From Leishmania infantum JPCM5 (taxonomy: Eukaryota; Euglenozoa; Kinetoplastea; Trypanosomatida; Trypanosomatidae), in the NCBI RefSeq assembly GCF_000002875.2, contig NC_009416.2, positions 689,501-753,500 of the forward strand: a stretch of DNA of 64,000 bases, given 5' to 3'. Below the pieces are notes generated by a model. The model had not been told where the DNA came from and did no database searches. It saw only the letters and a list, made by a program, of their open reading frames with translations. The position numbers and the translations under genes were made by a program. Below, piece after piece: positions 1 through 10,074 of the stretch (its first letter is position 1; each line of letters begins with the position of its first letter).

Positions 1-574
1 GGGGCGGGGAAGGAGACGAACGAAACAGAAATATAAATAAAAGACCCGGAAAAAGATGCGCACAGCGAAACAAACAAGAAGCAGCAGCTGCGTCACGAGT
101 TTGGTGCGGTGGCATAATAGTCTACATGTGCACGTGATGGCAAGAGAAAACAAGAAGCGAAGGCGGGGTGGCCGTTGCTCTCGGCAATTCCTAACACGCC
201 GTTCAAAGTGCAGGAGGACGCCGATGGCAAGGCTCGAGATAACCGTGAGTTAGGTGGTGGTTGTGGGGTAAGGGGAAGAGGAGTGGGGGAGGGCAACAAA
301 GAGGCTGAAAGAGGACTTGAGTCTTCACATACATCATCGATGCTTCAGTCCTCACACACACACACACACACACAAGAAAAGAGACACAACAGAAAGGTGA
401 GCAGCAAGTTCCAAAGGAGGCTCGGAAAATGTGCGCGTGATTGTGCAGTTATGTCTTCAAATGTGCGTCAGAGCTCGCGCACGTCAGACAGAGACAGACA
501 CACCCGCCCGCAGGTTTGTAAGCCCCTTTCGACGGCCTAGTCTTCAGCGACATCCACAAAGACCTAAATCCTCC
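1..574. other. Non-coding spacer (3' flank of the 0.6-2.3 kb gene)
   Basis: I see no credible gene here. It should be 3' UTR and intergenic DNA behind the minus-strand gene ending at 575. It holds a CA microsatellite at 353-374 and otherwise mixed low-complexity sequence. The short open frames on both strands have no protein-like composition. Confidence 0.6.
353..374. repeat. (CA)n microsatellite
   Basis: About eleven CA dinucleotides in a row lie in the spacer downstream of the first minus-strand gene. Dinucleotide runs like this are common in Leishmania UTRs. Confidence 0.9.
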
Positions 575-2272
575 CTACTCTGCGTTCTGCATTGCCTCGT
601 CGACTTCACGTTTCGCCAGCGCGCTGAGTTGCTTGCACGCTTCCGGATCTGTAATCTCGCCTGTGACCAAACGCAGGTACGCCAGGTCATCAACTTCATC
701 GGCGTTGGCTTCTGCCGTCGTGCTTGCACCCTCCGCCAACGCCCCGCTCAGCGGAGAGAAGTTGTCCGGTACGGTGGAGGAGGAGCTCTGCGGACTCGGC
801 TGCTCTAGCGCGCCTGCCTCCGCAATCGCTGCCTGGTCTTTGGGAGGATGCGCACCCTCCTCGGTGCTCTTTCTCGAAACGTGCGGCTGCACGCACGGGT
901 CACCACCCATGCCGTCGTCTGGCTCAGGTAGCGGGCGCGCGCGCTGACGCAGCAGGCGCTCCTTGACTTCTTTCTTCTGTGCTGCACGGCGCGCCGTAGC
1001 AGCGTCCGCGCTAGCCTCACGCTTCTTCCGCTCCCGAGTCGCCTCCTGGGCAGCGTACATACCGTCCACTTCGAGGCGCGTGATTTGCATCCGGCACATC
1101 GCCTCCTCCTCCAGCACATTCTCGCGCGCCGCAGCCGCCGCCTCCTGAACATCGATCACAGCGCGCAGCCCTCGAAGCTCTACGTAGCGCCGATCCTTCG
1201 CTGCCTGCAGGCGCGCCCGCCCCTCCTCCTGAAAGAGAGCCTCATCCGTCACCGGCAGCGTCCCATCCAACAGCGGCGCCGGGTCCTCGCCCGTGTTGAT
1301 CGCCAGGGGGCCAAGCGCAGCGGCGGTACAGCAGCTCGACGTACTTTTCTGTAGCAACTGGGCCAAGTAGGCTCGGGAGCTGCGCGCACACGAGGCACGA
1401 TGAGAGCCTTTTGCCAGTGCTAATCTGCTCCCTAGAAACTTTGCCGCACCGGTACCGCGGCGGGCGTCCGTGAGGCGAGAATCCTCCCCTGGGGATTTGA
1501 TGAAGCACCCGGCCCCGAGAGGGCGGTTCTCTTTGTGCCAGCGAAACACTTCGCCAAGGTCGGCGGCCTGCTCACGAAGGATGCGCTCGCAGCCCGCAGC
1601 GTGTGCCGGGAGCAGCGCCTCAAACTCGATAGCCAACAACTGTGCCATGCGCTCGTCGTGCAGCCGAAGGGCCACATTTTTCTCGATCCCCTTCATCATG
1701 GCTTGCCGCTCCTCTGCCCGCTTCTGTGCGTCCCTGATCACCAGCTCTGCTGCCTCGTCTCCAGCTAGCAGCTCGGCGCGCGCCTGCAAGGCCTCAATGA
1801 TCAGGTTTGTGAAAGCAACCTCCTCGCCGGCGAGAAGGTGGTTACGCATGTTCTCCTCTGCGGAGATGTGATAGTGGAACTGCGCCTCGCGAAAGAAAAG
1901 TTCGAAGATAGCCTCGTCGTCGCCATTGCCCTCCGCAGCATCGCTGTCGTGTGTGCCTGCAACGACTAGCGCGCGCATTGGAAAGGCAGGACTGGACTTG
2001 GCTGCTCTCGTCGCACCGTCCAAAGGGAACGGAGATGCCGCGACGGCAGAAATGGCGGCAGCTCCTGCTCGCATGTTCCGCCGCCCGCGCATGAAGGACG
2101 CGGTGATGGAGATGTGGTGGCCGTCATGTTGTCGGTGCTGCTTCCACTTGTACGGGCTAGGTGGACGAGGAGGCAGCTCGTCCATCAGGCTGTGGGGCTT
2201 CTTCACGAGTTTGCGGCTGGCAGCAGACGACTCTCGCCTGTCGCTACATCTAGCTGCGGTGGGACGCTGCAT
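575..2272 (-). CDS. Hypothetical protein, charged and helical (coiled-coil type), 565 aa
   Basis: I do not recognise a family. The first roughly 100 residues are basic and Pro/Ser-rich. Residues of about 120-250 and 350-450 are rich in Glu, Arg, Lys, Ala and Gln with few prolines, which suggests long helices or coiled coil. The tail is acidic and Ser/Pro-rich. The stretch of about 270-330 looks unlike the rest: it is Ser/Cys-rich with poor codon bias, while another frame there reads more like protein (see findings). The start at 2272 is the first Met; a Met at 2185 is an alternative and begins a Pro-rich segment. It is the last gene of the unit inside this window, with about 1.1 kb separating it from the mL38-like gene upstream. 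Being a gene is well supported by length and codon bias; the function is unknown. Confidence 0.7.
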   Translation of the reverse strand: MQRPTAARCSDRRESSAASRKLVKKPHSLMDELPPRPPSPYKWKQHRQHDGHHISITASFMRGRRNMRAGAAAISAVAASPFPLDGATRAAKSSPAFPMRALVVAGTHDSDAAEGNGDDEAIFELFFREAQFHYHISAEENMRNHLLAGEEVAFTNLIIEALQARAELLAGDEAAELVIRDAQKRAEERQAMMKGIEKNVALRLHDERMAQLLAIEFEALLPAHAAGCERILREQAADLGEVFRWHKENRPLGAGCFIKSPGEDSRLTDARRGTGAAKFLGSRLALAKGSHRASCARSSRAYLAQLLQKSTSSCCTAAALGPLAINTGEDPAPLLDGTLPVTDEALFQEEGRARLQAAKDRRYVELRGLRAVIDVQEAAAAARENVLEEEAMCRMQITRLEVDGMYAAQEATRERKKREASADAATARRAAQKKEVKERLLRQRARPLPEPDDGMGGDPCVQPHVSRKSTEEGAHPPKDQAAIAEAGALEQPSPQSSSSTVPDNFSPLSGALAEGASTTAEANADEVDDLAYLRLVTGEITDPEACKQLSALAKREVDEAMQNAE

Positions 2273-3379
2273 GGGTGTAACTGGTCCAAGGGCAGAAGAG
2301 GAGTGCGCAGAGACCCGAATCTACTTAACGGGTCGCTCGGTGACGGATGCAGTGCGCTAGCACACAGAAAGGCAGAGGCGCGCTCCCGTCCTTCTGTGCG
2401 TGCGTGAATTCGTAAGAAAGTGAGCTCGACGTCCAACGAATGATGCATTCATTGCGCTTTCGTATGGTTACGCTCGCCAGCAAGGCATGCGAAAAGTGGA
2501 GAGAGAGAGTGAGAACGGCCATGTGGCAAGAAAAGGGGGAAAAACATTGAACGACGAGAAGGTTTGAGCACGGGACTCAGAGAGACGGAGACTTCTGGAG
2601 ACGATCGGGAAGCCATGCGACGATTCTTCTTCTCCGGCCCGCTTGTGTGTGAGTGCGAAATAGAGAGAGTGCAAGAGCTGCACTCTCACACGAATGACAC
2701 CAGTAGTAGTTCGCACGTATCTCTCAACGCACACAGCGCCCCGTGCAGGGCTGCATCGCCACCACCCTCTCCCCCTCCCTCCTCCCCGCCTATCTCCGTC
2801 ATTATGGCTCAAACGCAGAGAAAACAGAAGCACGAGCATCAGCGTGCGCTGAACGTTTAATGCTCAGAGCACGCTTGTCTTACCTTTAGCTGAGATACGT
2901 CGAGGAGACCCCCTCGGAGGGGCACGAGCGCACACGAGGCTCTCCAACTCTGAGTCGCCACCACGCGCCCAACAGCGCCTTTCCGGTGTTGCCATGGGCG
3001 GTTGCCCTTGCTTTGTGTAAGAGAAAAAGAGGGCGCACCTCTTCCGCTTGAAAAACACGTCCCCGCCGTCCCCCCCCCCCCAAGCGAGAAAAGGAGAAAA
3101 AAAAGCCGGCAGCGCAAGAAACAGCAAGATCCAAGCCTGGATTGTGGCACGCGGACACACACACACACACCTGCACACACCTACACGTGCGGACGGTGAC
3201 AGGCGCAACATTGCCATCGCCGTGCTGGCCACAATGACGCAGGAGCTTTCGCTGGGCAGTGCCCCGCAGTTCCGGCATTTTCTTAAACACGGTACGCGAA
3301 CGGATGCGCCGCCACCGCTAAACAGAGCTCATACGCTGCTACTGCCGCCGCTAGATACACCTCCCATCTGCGCAGCTGC
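2273..3379. other. Intergenic/UTR spacer
   Basis: This is the spacer between two minus-strand genes. On the plus strand it holds a run of about a dozen C at 3069-3081, a CA run near 3160-3180 and GA-rich stretches that are pyrimidine tracts on the transcribed strand. No credible gene was seen. Confidence 0.55.
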
Positions 3380-4921
3380 TCAGTGCGGATACACCACAGG
3401 TACACCGTTGGCCCCCATCGTCGTACGCCGCGACCACCCCAAACCACGCTGCATGCTCCCGTCCATGCTGCGCGTTGGTAGCGCCTGAGCCCAGAAGTGC
3501 GGGTCATCGCCCATGTTTACCGACCCATCTGGGCGGTGGCGCGCGCGCACGCGCAGCTTCTCTGGTCGCATCGCGTGGAACTCTAGGAGAGCCTCGATTT
3601 CCTCGTCGACTGGCGCCGCCGGTTCAGGTAGCCCGACTTTCTCATAGTACTCCTGGACCTGAATGTCCCACTTGGTGGTGAAGAAGGTAACGGCGCAAGG
3701 GTCTGCCGGGATCGCCCCCTCGACGGCGCGCAGGCTGGCTAAGCAGGCCGCTGAAGCGCTTGGTAGCACCTTCAGCCCGGACTGCTTCGTGAGAGCACTG
3801 TGCAGGCGGTAATTGCTGCGCTGAGCTAGGGGGAAGTCCCGCTGCTCCTCGGTGGCTGTCATCGGCTTCACGTGTGGCACGTGGTTGGTTTGCTTGAAGA
3901 GAAGGCACAGATGCCGCGTCGTTCCTGCGTCCTCGGTGGGCAGCGGGGCAACGTAGGGGACAACAACGTCCCCCTTGCTATGCAGACCCTCCGTGTCCAC
4001 GACCGCGCCGTCCACCGTGGGAAACGCTTGCGGAGCTCTCAGATTAGCTACCATGTAGTTAAGGAAAAAGCCACGATCAGCCCTCTGCCGATCGTGCGAG
4101 AGTGGCACGCGATACGGGTAGTCAGGGGAAAGCATGATAAACGTGTAGTAGTTCACAGCCGCGTGTGAAGACTGCTTGCGAGTCGCATCAGCTGCTTCTC
4201 CAGCATTGCTAGCTGCGCTCGCGGCGGCAGGCGCTTCCTCAAAAAGGAAGACGCTCGGTGGTTGCTGAACGTCTGTCAGCTCCATGTAGTTGCCGCAATG
4301 CGCCGTGAACCAAAAATTGCGCGGCGTCATCTTCGTCTGCGCCGGCGGCGGCGGAATCTTGTCCCCGTTCTCGTCCGTGAGCCGTGCACGTGTGTTGTAC
4401 TGACCTGGAAAGACAACAGAGAGGTTCACGTTGGCGTGGATATGCGGGACGTAGTGCGGCATGATCTCGTGCTTGCGCAGGTACCGCAGCAGGCAGGCGC
4501 GATGCTCGATCCAGCGTGGCGACTGCGACGATGGCACGAGCACGCGGTGGTCGTCTTCGGGAACCGGCGGGTAGGCCGTTCGCTCGAAATCGGTAGCGTT
4601 CCAGTAAATGAAAAAATCCGGCGGCGGGGTCAAGTTGAAGAGATGCGGTGTGTCGAGCTCCGTCTCATACACAGGGTACTCGAACATGCTGTCCGACAGA
4701 ATCGTTTTCTCATACGGGTATTGAAAGTCGTGCAGTGCCTCTGGGCGGGGCAGCTTCTCGATTTGACGCGCCTTCCGGTCCCTATCGCGTTGTTCACGCG
4801 ACCGGGCATCCTTCGTGCTGGATTGCGTTTTCCAGCCCGGCATGTGGTACCATTCAGCGGCGTATTGCAGGACGCGCCCCGCACACGACGCCGCCACAGA
4901 GCTCGGCAGAAAGCGTCTCAT
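3380..4921 (-). CDS. PEBP-like protein, probable mitochondrial large-subunit ribosomal protein mL38
   Basis: The 513-aa protein starts at 4921 with MRRFLPSS and an Arg/Ser/Ala-rich, acid-free first 20 residues, typical of a mitochondrial import sequence. The frame stays open upstream to 5122, but those 67 extra codons read like 5' UTR and a strong polypyrimidine tract (5021-5053) lies within them. Residues of about 165-390 resemble a phosphatidylethanolamine-binding (PEBP) fold: a strand YYTFIMLSPDYPY near 258-270, a core FFLNYMVANLRAP near 285-297, and later HLCLLFKQT near 337-345. A PEBP core inside a longer protein with N- and C-terminal extensions is the architecture of mitoribosomal mL38. 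An Ala-rich insertion (about 229-250) interrupts the core. The assignment rests on motif similarity only; another mitochondrial PEBP-family protein is possible. Confidence 0.6.
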   Translation of the reverse strand: MRRFLPSSVAASCAGRVLQYAAEWYHMPGWKTQSSTKDARSREQRDRDRKARQIEKLPRPEALHDFQYPYEKTILSDSMFEYPVYETELDTPHLFNLTPPPDFFIYWNATDFERTAYPPVPEDDHRVLVPSSQSPRWIEHRACLLRYLRKHEIMPHYVPHIHANVNLSVVFPGQYNTRARLTDENGDKIPPPPAQTKMTPRNFWFTAHCGNYMELTDVQQPPSVFLFEEAPAAASAASNAGEAADATRKQSSHAAVNYYTFIMLSPDYPYRVPLSHDRQRADRGFFLNYMVANLRAPQAFPTVDGAVVDTEGLHSKGDVVVPYVAPLPTEDAGTTRHLCLLFKQTNHVPHVKPMTATEEQRDFPLAQRSNYRLHSALTKQSGLKVLPSASAACLASLRAVEGAIPADPCAVTFFTTKWDIQVQEYYEKVGLPEPAAPVDEEIEALLEFHAMRPEKLRVRARHRPDGSVNMGDDPHFWAQALPTRSMDGSMQRGLGWSRRTTMGANGVPVVYPH

Positions 4922-5718
4922 GGCCTGCGCTGGTGAAGCTCCTTCTGCAGTGGCGGACGGAGCGAGGTGAGCCGAGCCCGCGTCCGAAAGAAAAAAATTC
5001 CTCTTGGCAGTCCACACAGCGAGGAAGAGGACGGGGGATGAGAAGAGGAGAAACAACCTTGGAGAGGATACGTAAATCACATGAACAGAAAAAGACGCCG
5101 TCACTCCTGGTGGTCGCAGCATTCAGCTCAACGCGAAATGCAGCCGCCAAAGGCACGAGAAACAAACGCCGTGAATGGACAGGGCGCGGGAGGGGGTGGC
5201 AACTTTGGCACCTCAAGTGCGTTAGCCACCAGTGCACTCGTGGAATCATCGGCCAGCACATTTTGGTCCGGCTCACCTCGGAAGGAGAGAGAGAAAGAGA
5301 GCCTGTGCAGAAGACTAAAAGGGAAAAACAGCACTTCCTTTGTGAGCCTTTCTTCTCTGTCTCTGACCGTGTGCCGTTTGGACGTCCATGGGCAGTCGCC
5401 ACACACGAACACACACACATACCGACTGTTCCCCGACTCTTCAGCTGCTGCACCGACAGCCGGCTTCGAACGGGGGAAGGGGGTTGATGTGCTTGGAAGC
5501 AGGAGGGTGATTGGACGGTGGGCAGAGAGACAAGAAAAGGGTTCGTGGCGGGATGCAACACCCTGAGGGTTGCTTGCCACTGCAAAAGAACTGAACAGGG
5601 ATTCTGGCAACATGCCGGCAAAGCAGAACTATCATACATCGCTGAAAGGCCGACCGCCATGTAGAGCACACGAAAAAGCAGATGTGTATGTGCGTGGGCT
5701 CTTTCCATTTTTTCTGCT
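4922..5718. other. Intergenic/UTR spacer with splice-type pyrimidine tracts
   Basis: On the minus strand, long pyrimidine runs occupy 5281-5301 and 5021-5053, either of which could direct trans-splicing of the PEBP-like gene that starts at 4921. The rest should be the 3' UTR of the next upstream gene (stop at 5719). No separate gene was seen. Confidence 0.55.
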
Positions 5719-6300
5719 TCACTCGTCCTCCTTCTTCGACTTCTTCGCGAAGAACGCCTGCTTGTAGGTAGTGACGGGCACCATCAATCCCCCGTCCGAC
5801 GCCGCTTGCGCGTTGCGGTCAAGGTAGCGCTGCCGCTCGCACTCATCTGCCGTCTGGCCGCCGAGGAAGTTCATGTGCTTTAGCCAGTCCGCGTCTTCGG
5901 TGTAGCGGATCATGTTATTGCGGAAGACGCGATACACCTCTTCCTCCTGCTCACCAAAGTAGGCGCGCGTTGACTCCTTGATGTGCAGGACACTGTACCC
6001 GTTCACAGGGTCCTCGATGTCCGCCTCCTCAAGGCCGATGGACTTAATGAAGTCGCAGAGCGAGGTGTCGCGGTTCACCGTGCCGTGGCGGCGCCGCTCT
6101 TCTCGCTGCGCCTCAATGACGTGAACAGGAATCACCGAGATCTCCTGCGCGGTGAGGAAATCAAAGTCGCGGGGGGGAAGCTTGAGCACAGCTACGTCGC
6201 GTCGCTCCCTGCCAAGCTGCTCATACTCCGCCTCTGCTTCTTCCACCAAGTTGCGCATTGTCGCGCCGCTGTCGGACTGTGCGAGCCCAAGTGACGGCAA
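5719..6300 (-). CDS. Hypothetical protein, 193 aa, small acidic soluble protein
   Basis: I do not recognise this protein. It is highly charged, has no signal peptide or membrane segment, and ends in a Lys/Glu/Asp tail (KKSKKEDE). Residues 15-45 are Glu/Arg-rich and probably helical, and the middle contains a well-ordered-looking segment with aromatic residues (YRVFRNNMIRYTEDADWLKH, about 124-143). The start at 6300 is the first Met; a Met at 6258 (MRNLVEE) is possible. A good splice acceptor at 6374-6375 behind a 40-nt pyrimidine tract supports a start at 6300 with a short 5' UTR of about 70 nt. Codon bias is that of a real gene. It sits between the stop-interrupted gene at 7-9 kb and the mL38-like gene. 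Confidence 0.7.
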   Translation of the reverse strand: MPSLGLAQSDSGATMRNLVEEAEAEYEQLGRERRDVAVLKLPPRDFDFLTAQEISVIPVHVIEAQREERRRHGTVNRDTSLCDFIKSIGLEEADIEDPVNGYSVLHIKESTRAYFGEQEEEVYRVFRNNMIRYTEDADWLKHMNFLGGQTADECERQRYLDRNAQAASDGGLMVPVTTYKQAFFAKKSKKEDE

Positions 6301-6373
6301 TGACTAATGAGATGCACACCGTCGCCGGCAACGGTGCTGATACCCGCACAGAGTAGAGCTGCGCCTTCGTAGC

Positions 6374-6427
6374 CTGCATCACCACCAGAGAGAGAGAGGG
6401 GAGAGGGAGAGAGAGGGAGAAGGGGGC
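6374..6427 (-). promoter_or_regulatory. Candidate trans-splice acceptor for the gene starting at 6300
   Basis: On the minus strand a nearly pure pyrimidine tract (6386-6427) is followed by GATGCAG, with the AG at 6375-6374. In trypanosomatids the spliced leader is added at the first suitable AG after such a tract, which would give a 5' UTR of about 73 nt. This is inferred from sequence only. Confidence 0.5.
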
Positions 6428-7049
6428 AAAAAGGTGAGATGCAGCAGGAGACGCAAGGAAGGAAATAAAGGGCAACGTGCGAGGCGCACCAAACAGAACG
6501 ACAGCAGCCCAAAGGAGAGCCGCTGCCTATGCCGGTGCGTGCGAAAGGAGTCTCACAGACCCGTACACAACCGCGCACTTTCGCGTGTTCGCCTACTGGC
6601 AGAGCGCTCAGATCTGGGAAGGGTGCGCATCACTATCCTGGGCTCAAAGGACGAGGTGCGCCGGAGAGGAGGAGGAGGGAGCAGGCGCGACATTAGACCC
6701 CATCGCACCATCTTCAGGCCCCTGGCAGGGCAACCACTAGCACGAGCACGGTGGTGCGCTCGTGAATCATGGATGCGTGTCGTGCTGCTGTTCGTTGAAT
6801 TTCACCGCGGTGTGTGAATGGGCGTTACTCGGAGTTCCACTTGCATATCGCCGGAGAACGGGATGGAGAGAAGAAGACGCAGCAAGACATCAGCCACCTG
6901 CCTCTCTTCCTCGCCCATTACCGGCTCGCTGCTGCAGACTTGTATCCGTGACCGTACCCACGCCTGCAGGATAAATACGCGGGCGACGAGAACCTTCTTT
7001 CTCCTGCCTTTTACCGGAAATGTGCAACACCACCGGGCCGGCACACAGC
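6428..7049. other. Intergenic/UTR spacer
   Basis: Spacer between the splice region of the 5.7-6.3 kb gene and the stop codon at 7050. Mixed sequence with no protein-like frame; taken as the 3' UTR of the interrupted gene upstream. Confidence 0.5.
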
Positions 7050-7655
7050 TCAAAAGAGGTCATCGAGGAGCTCATCCTTGGCCACCTTGCGCGTTCGCAG
7101 GAACGCCATCAGCTCCTTCGGCTTGGCCTCCAGCTCCTTCATCTCAAAATACTGCTGCACCGTCGCCTCCACCGAGTCCTTCTCACTGCCGTACACGGGG
7201 CTGCAGGTCATTGGCGGGTACACGACTGGGAGGTACTGGGCCTTCTGCTGGAAAGGCGTCAACCGCGCGCTGAGCGGGTGCACGATGCTGGGGACGCGGA
7301 GGACGCACCCTGCCTTTGGCCAGCACCAGCTCATCCCCCAGTACACGGCCAGCCATTCCTCCATGGTGGCTGGAGCTTCTGCGCTGGGCGAGGCACAGTA
7401 CGGAGCGCTCTGTAGCACCGCGTGCATCTCCGGGTTGCCGCCGTGGAGAAGACGATCAAGTGCGGCGCGAGAGCTGTCAGAGAGACCGTAGTGCTCTTGG
7501 TTGACGGCCAGCGCATGCAGCGAGAGCACGGAGCGCCGGCGTATCGCTGCATGGTACGACGTCGCCTCCTCGTGCTCCTCGAAGACTCGGATCAGGTAGG
7601 GTACCACCTGTCCTGCAACAAAGCTGTCGTCCTGCAGATCTTGCTGAAGGTAGGC
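7050..7655 (-). pseudogene. In-frame C-terminal continuation of the 7.7-8.9 kb gene, cut off by a TAA stop
   Basis: This stretch is open in exactly the same frame as the gene upstream and is separated from it only by the TAA at 7658-7656. There is no ATG near its beginning; the first codons after the stop already read as protein (AYLQQDLQDDSFVAG). It continues for about 200 codons with normal codon bias to a stop at 7050, ending in a charged helix and DELLDDLF. The simplest reading is one 620-640 codon gene with a nonsense mutation, or a base error in the sequence. If the stop is real, this part is either lost from the protein or made only by readthrough. Confidence 0.65.
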
Positions 7656-8912
7656 TTATATGATGGGGCTCGCTTGCCATCGAGCGCAGCGGTGGAGAAA
7701 GTATGAGACGTCGTCGAGCCACAGATTTGAGATGCGGCGCTGCTCGACGACAACGCAGTCTCGCAACGCGATCGAGGTTTGCGCGAGGTTTGGCGGAACG
7801 ATGAGCGGCGCCCCACCGCTTTCAAGAACTGCAACCGTGAGAACTGGCAGGAGGGCAGCATCGCACGGGAGCGCCTCGTCCGGAGTTTGGAAGAGGTCCA
7901 GCGCCACCACCTTGCCGCGCATGTTCGCCTCGTCATCATGCAGCACCCAATCATATCCGCCTTTCGGCGCGAAGATGGCCAGCATTGCCGGCACATGGGC
8001 ACTCCGGGCCGCTGGCGACACTGCTGCTTCTGCTGCTGTGCTCTCGGGATACAAGAGAGATCGAATGCGCATCGCAGTGGTGCCGCTGCCCCCTGACGAA
8101 GGCGACGCCGACGGAAGTGATCGTAGTGTCGGGTCTGAGAGACCCACTTTTGCATCCCCATCGTCGCTGTGATCCACTGGTAAAGGCAGCGCGGCCTGCA
8201 TCGCGAACTCGCCGCAGTCGTTCAGGTGCCAGTGCCGCACCATGCCCCGTTGTGACACCCACGTGGCCTGGTCGCAAACGGCCCCATCGGCGACAAACGA
8301 CGGCCATAAAAGGCGCTCACCAAGGACAGGGATTGGCGGACAGCCATCGCTGCGGTGAAACAGCTGCAGGTCCAGCACCTCCTCCGCTTCCGAGACGTCA
8401 CATGGCACCAGGGCAGTAGCAGCACCGACCGCTTCCAGCTCTTGCAGACTGAGCGGCACCTCGACACCGCGAGTGTGGTGAAACACCTCTTCGAAGGAGG
8501 AGATCATCTTGTGAAAGGAGGACACGCGCATGTCCACTCCAGGTGCTCCCCAGCCGCGACGTAAAGCAATCTGCGGCTTGGGGAACGCAGCCCAACGCGC
8601 GTCAGTCAGCCAGCGTAGACTATCTGGACCACACGCGGTGTGGGCCGCCGCCGCACGCATCTTGCTCGCACGCACGGGCACCCCGGCCTCAAGGTACGGC
8701 ATGAGCTCTTCTTCGGAGAGGAGGAGGTCCTCCGATGACGCCCCAGCTCCAGCCTCCGCTGTCGGCGCGAGGACGCATCGCCACTTGGCCGAGACCGCGG
8801 AAGCGTCGAAGGGTGCTGGAAGCGGCAGTTGGCTCAGCACATCGCGAAGCGCGAAGACGAGGAGGCCGCAGTGGGTCTCCGTCGGTGGTGCCGGTGTTGA
8901 AGGGTCCGCCAT
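7656..8912 (-). CDS. Hypothetical protein, N-terminal part of a gene interrupted by an in-frame stop
   Basis: I do not recognise the family. The start at 8912 (MADPSTPAPP) is preferred; the frame is open to a Met at 8978, but those 22 codons look like a pyrimidine-rich 5' UTR. The protein is about 418 aa to the TAA, mostly soluble, with Ala/Pro-rich linkers near residues 55-80 and 260-300. The last part, with alternating hydrophobic strands (VVALDLFQT, LLPVLTVAVLES) and LDDVSYFLH, runs straight into the TAA in the middle of what looks like a folded region. The reading frame then carries on for another 200 codons with no frameshift (next feature downstream). The protein is therefore probably truncated relative to its relatives. 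Confidence 0.6.
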   Translation of the reverse strand: MADPSTPAPPTETHCGLLVFALRDVLSQLPLPAPFDASAVSAKWRCVLAPTAEAGAGASSEDLLLSEEELMPYLEAGVPVRASKMRAAAAHTACGPDSLRWLTDARWAAFPKPQIALRRGWGAPGVDMRVSSFHKMISSFEEVFHHTRGVEVPLSLQELEAVGAATALVPCDVSEAEEVLDLQLFHRSDGCPPIPVLGERLLWPSFVADGAVCDQATWVSQRGMVRHWHLNDCGEFAMQAALPLPVDHSDDGDAKVGLSDPTLRSLPSASPSSGGSGTTAMRIRSLLYPESTAAEAAVSPAARSAHVPAMLAIFAPKGGYDWVLHDDEANMRGKVVALDLFQTPDEALPCDAALLPVLTVAVLESGGAPLIVPPNLAQTSIALRDCVVVEQRRISNLWLDDVSYFLHRCARWQASPII

Positions 8913-10074
8913 TGCGAAAGGGGATGGCACGCGCACAGCGAGAAAACGCAAGCCCGATAAATGCAGCAGATTTTCCACAGTTATGTAGTTATTGTGCCCT
9001 TCGATGGTCCCCGTAGGAGTTCAGTCGCAGTGAGTAGTTTTCAACGTGCACACACAAACACAGCCTCTGAAGCCAAGGCTCGAATCAGAATTGAGCGAGA
9101 CAACAGATCTGCTGGTGCGCGCCACACGGATCAGCTCTCGCTTGCCGAGCCCTCGATAAGTCTGCTACTCCGATATCACGGGGGGTGGAACCTCGAGCGG
9201 AAGTGGAATCCAAAACCCGTAGAGAGAAGGATCTCGGACGAGGGCGGATAAACAGTCGGACGCAGTCTCACGCGTAAGCACGAAGGATACAGTGAGGGAG
9301 CGTGTGTGTGTGTGAAAGAGGGGTGAAGACGGAGGGAGGGGGAGAAAGGAGGCAAGAAGCCCAGCAGAGACGTTGTGTTGGGATGGACAAGCACGCATAC
9401 TGCTTCTGCAGCGATCTATACCGCATGGAGCCACGCCTAAGGTGGAGGCTGAGCTGTGCTCATGCACAGGTGCAACGGTGAAGGTGGACGACCATGGTTG
9501 TGAGCCTACCTCCTCTCACTCTCTGAGAAACGTCGGCGCACGCGAGAATAAAGCAGGCAGCAGTGCACCTTTTCTTGTTACCACGCTGCCACTATCCTCA
9601 CCCGGAGGTATGCTATCTGCAATATGCATGCGTGACGACGGTTGGAAGCGAGAGAAGGAACGTACAACACAATACGCGGATATCCCAAGTTCGTTTTCTT
9701 TCTTTTTTCGTGTTCTTTTTTTTCGTCTTCTCGTGTTGCCGTTGGAGAGACGAGGGGGTGTGATAGTCTTTTTAAACGGTACTTTAGACCAAAACAGAAT
9801 CAAAGAGAAACGACGGAGCACGGGCTCGCATGGACCTGGGTACACATACGTGCGCATGCTGGTACGGGGGGGGGGGAGGGCCACACCACTCTGGAAGAGG
9901 CAAGCTTCAAGACCGAGGACAAGAGCCCCCTCCCCGCACGCACTGCATTCGCCTTTGCAGATGCCTCAGAGCAGCATCCGTTTCTGGTGCGCCACGAGAA
10001 AAACAATCGATGCGCGATGTCCTTACACCGGCTACTGCACCTGCCTTAGTCCCACACCGCCTCTGGCACCGCGC
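8913..10074. other. Intergenic/UTR spacer
   Basis: This contains a minus-strand pyrimidine tract at 9329-9350, a GT run near 9301-9313 and T/C-rich sequence near 9695-9740. Nothing protein-like was found. It should contain the 5' UTR of the interrupted gene and the 3' UTR of the RGG protein gene. Confidence 0.55.
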
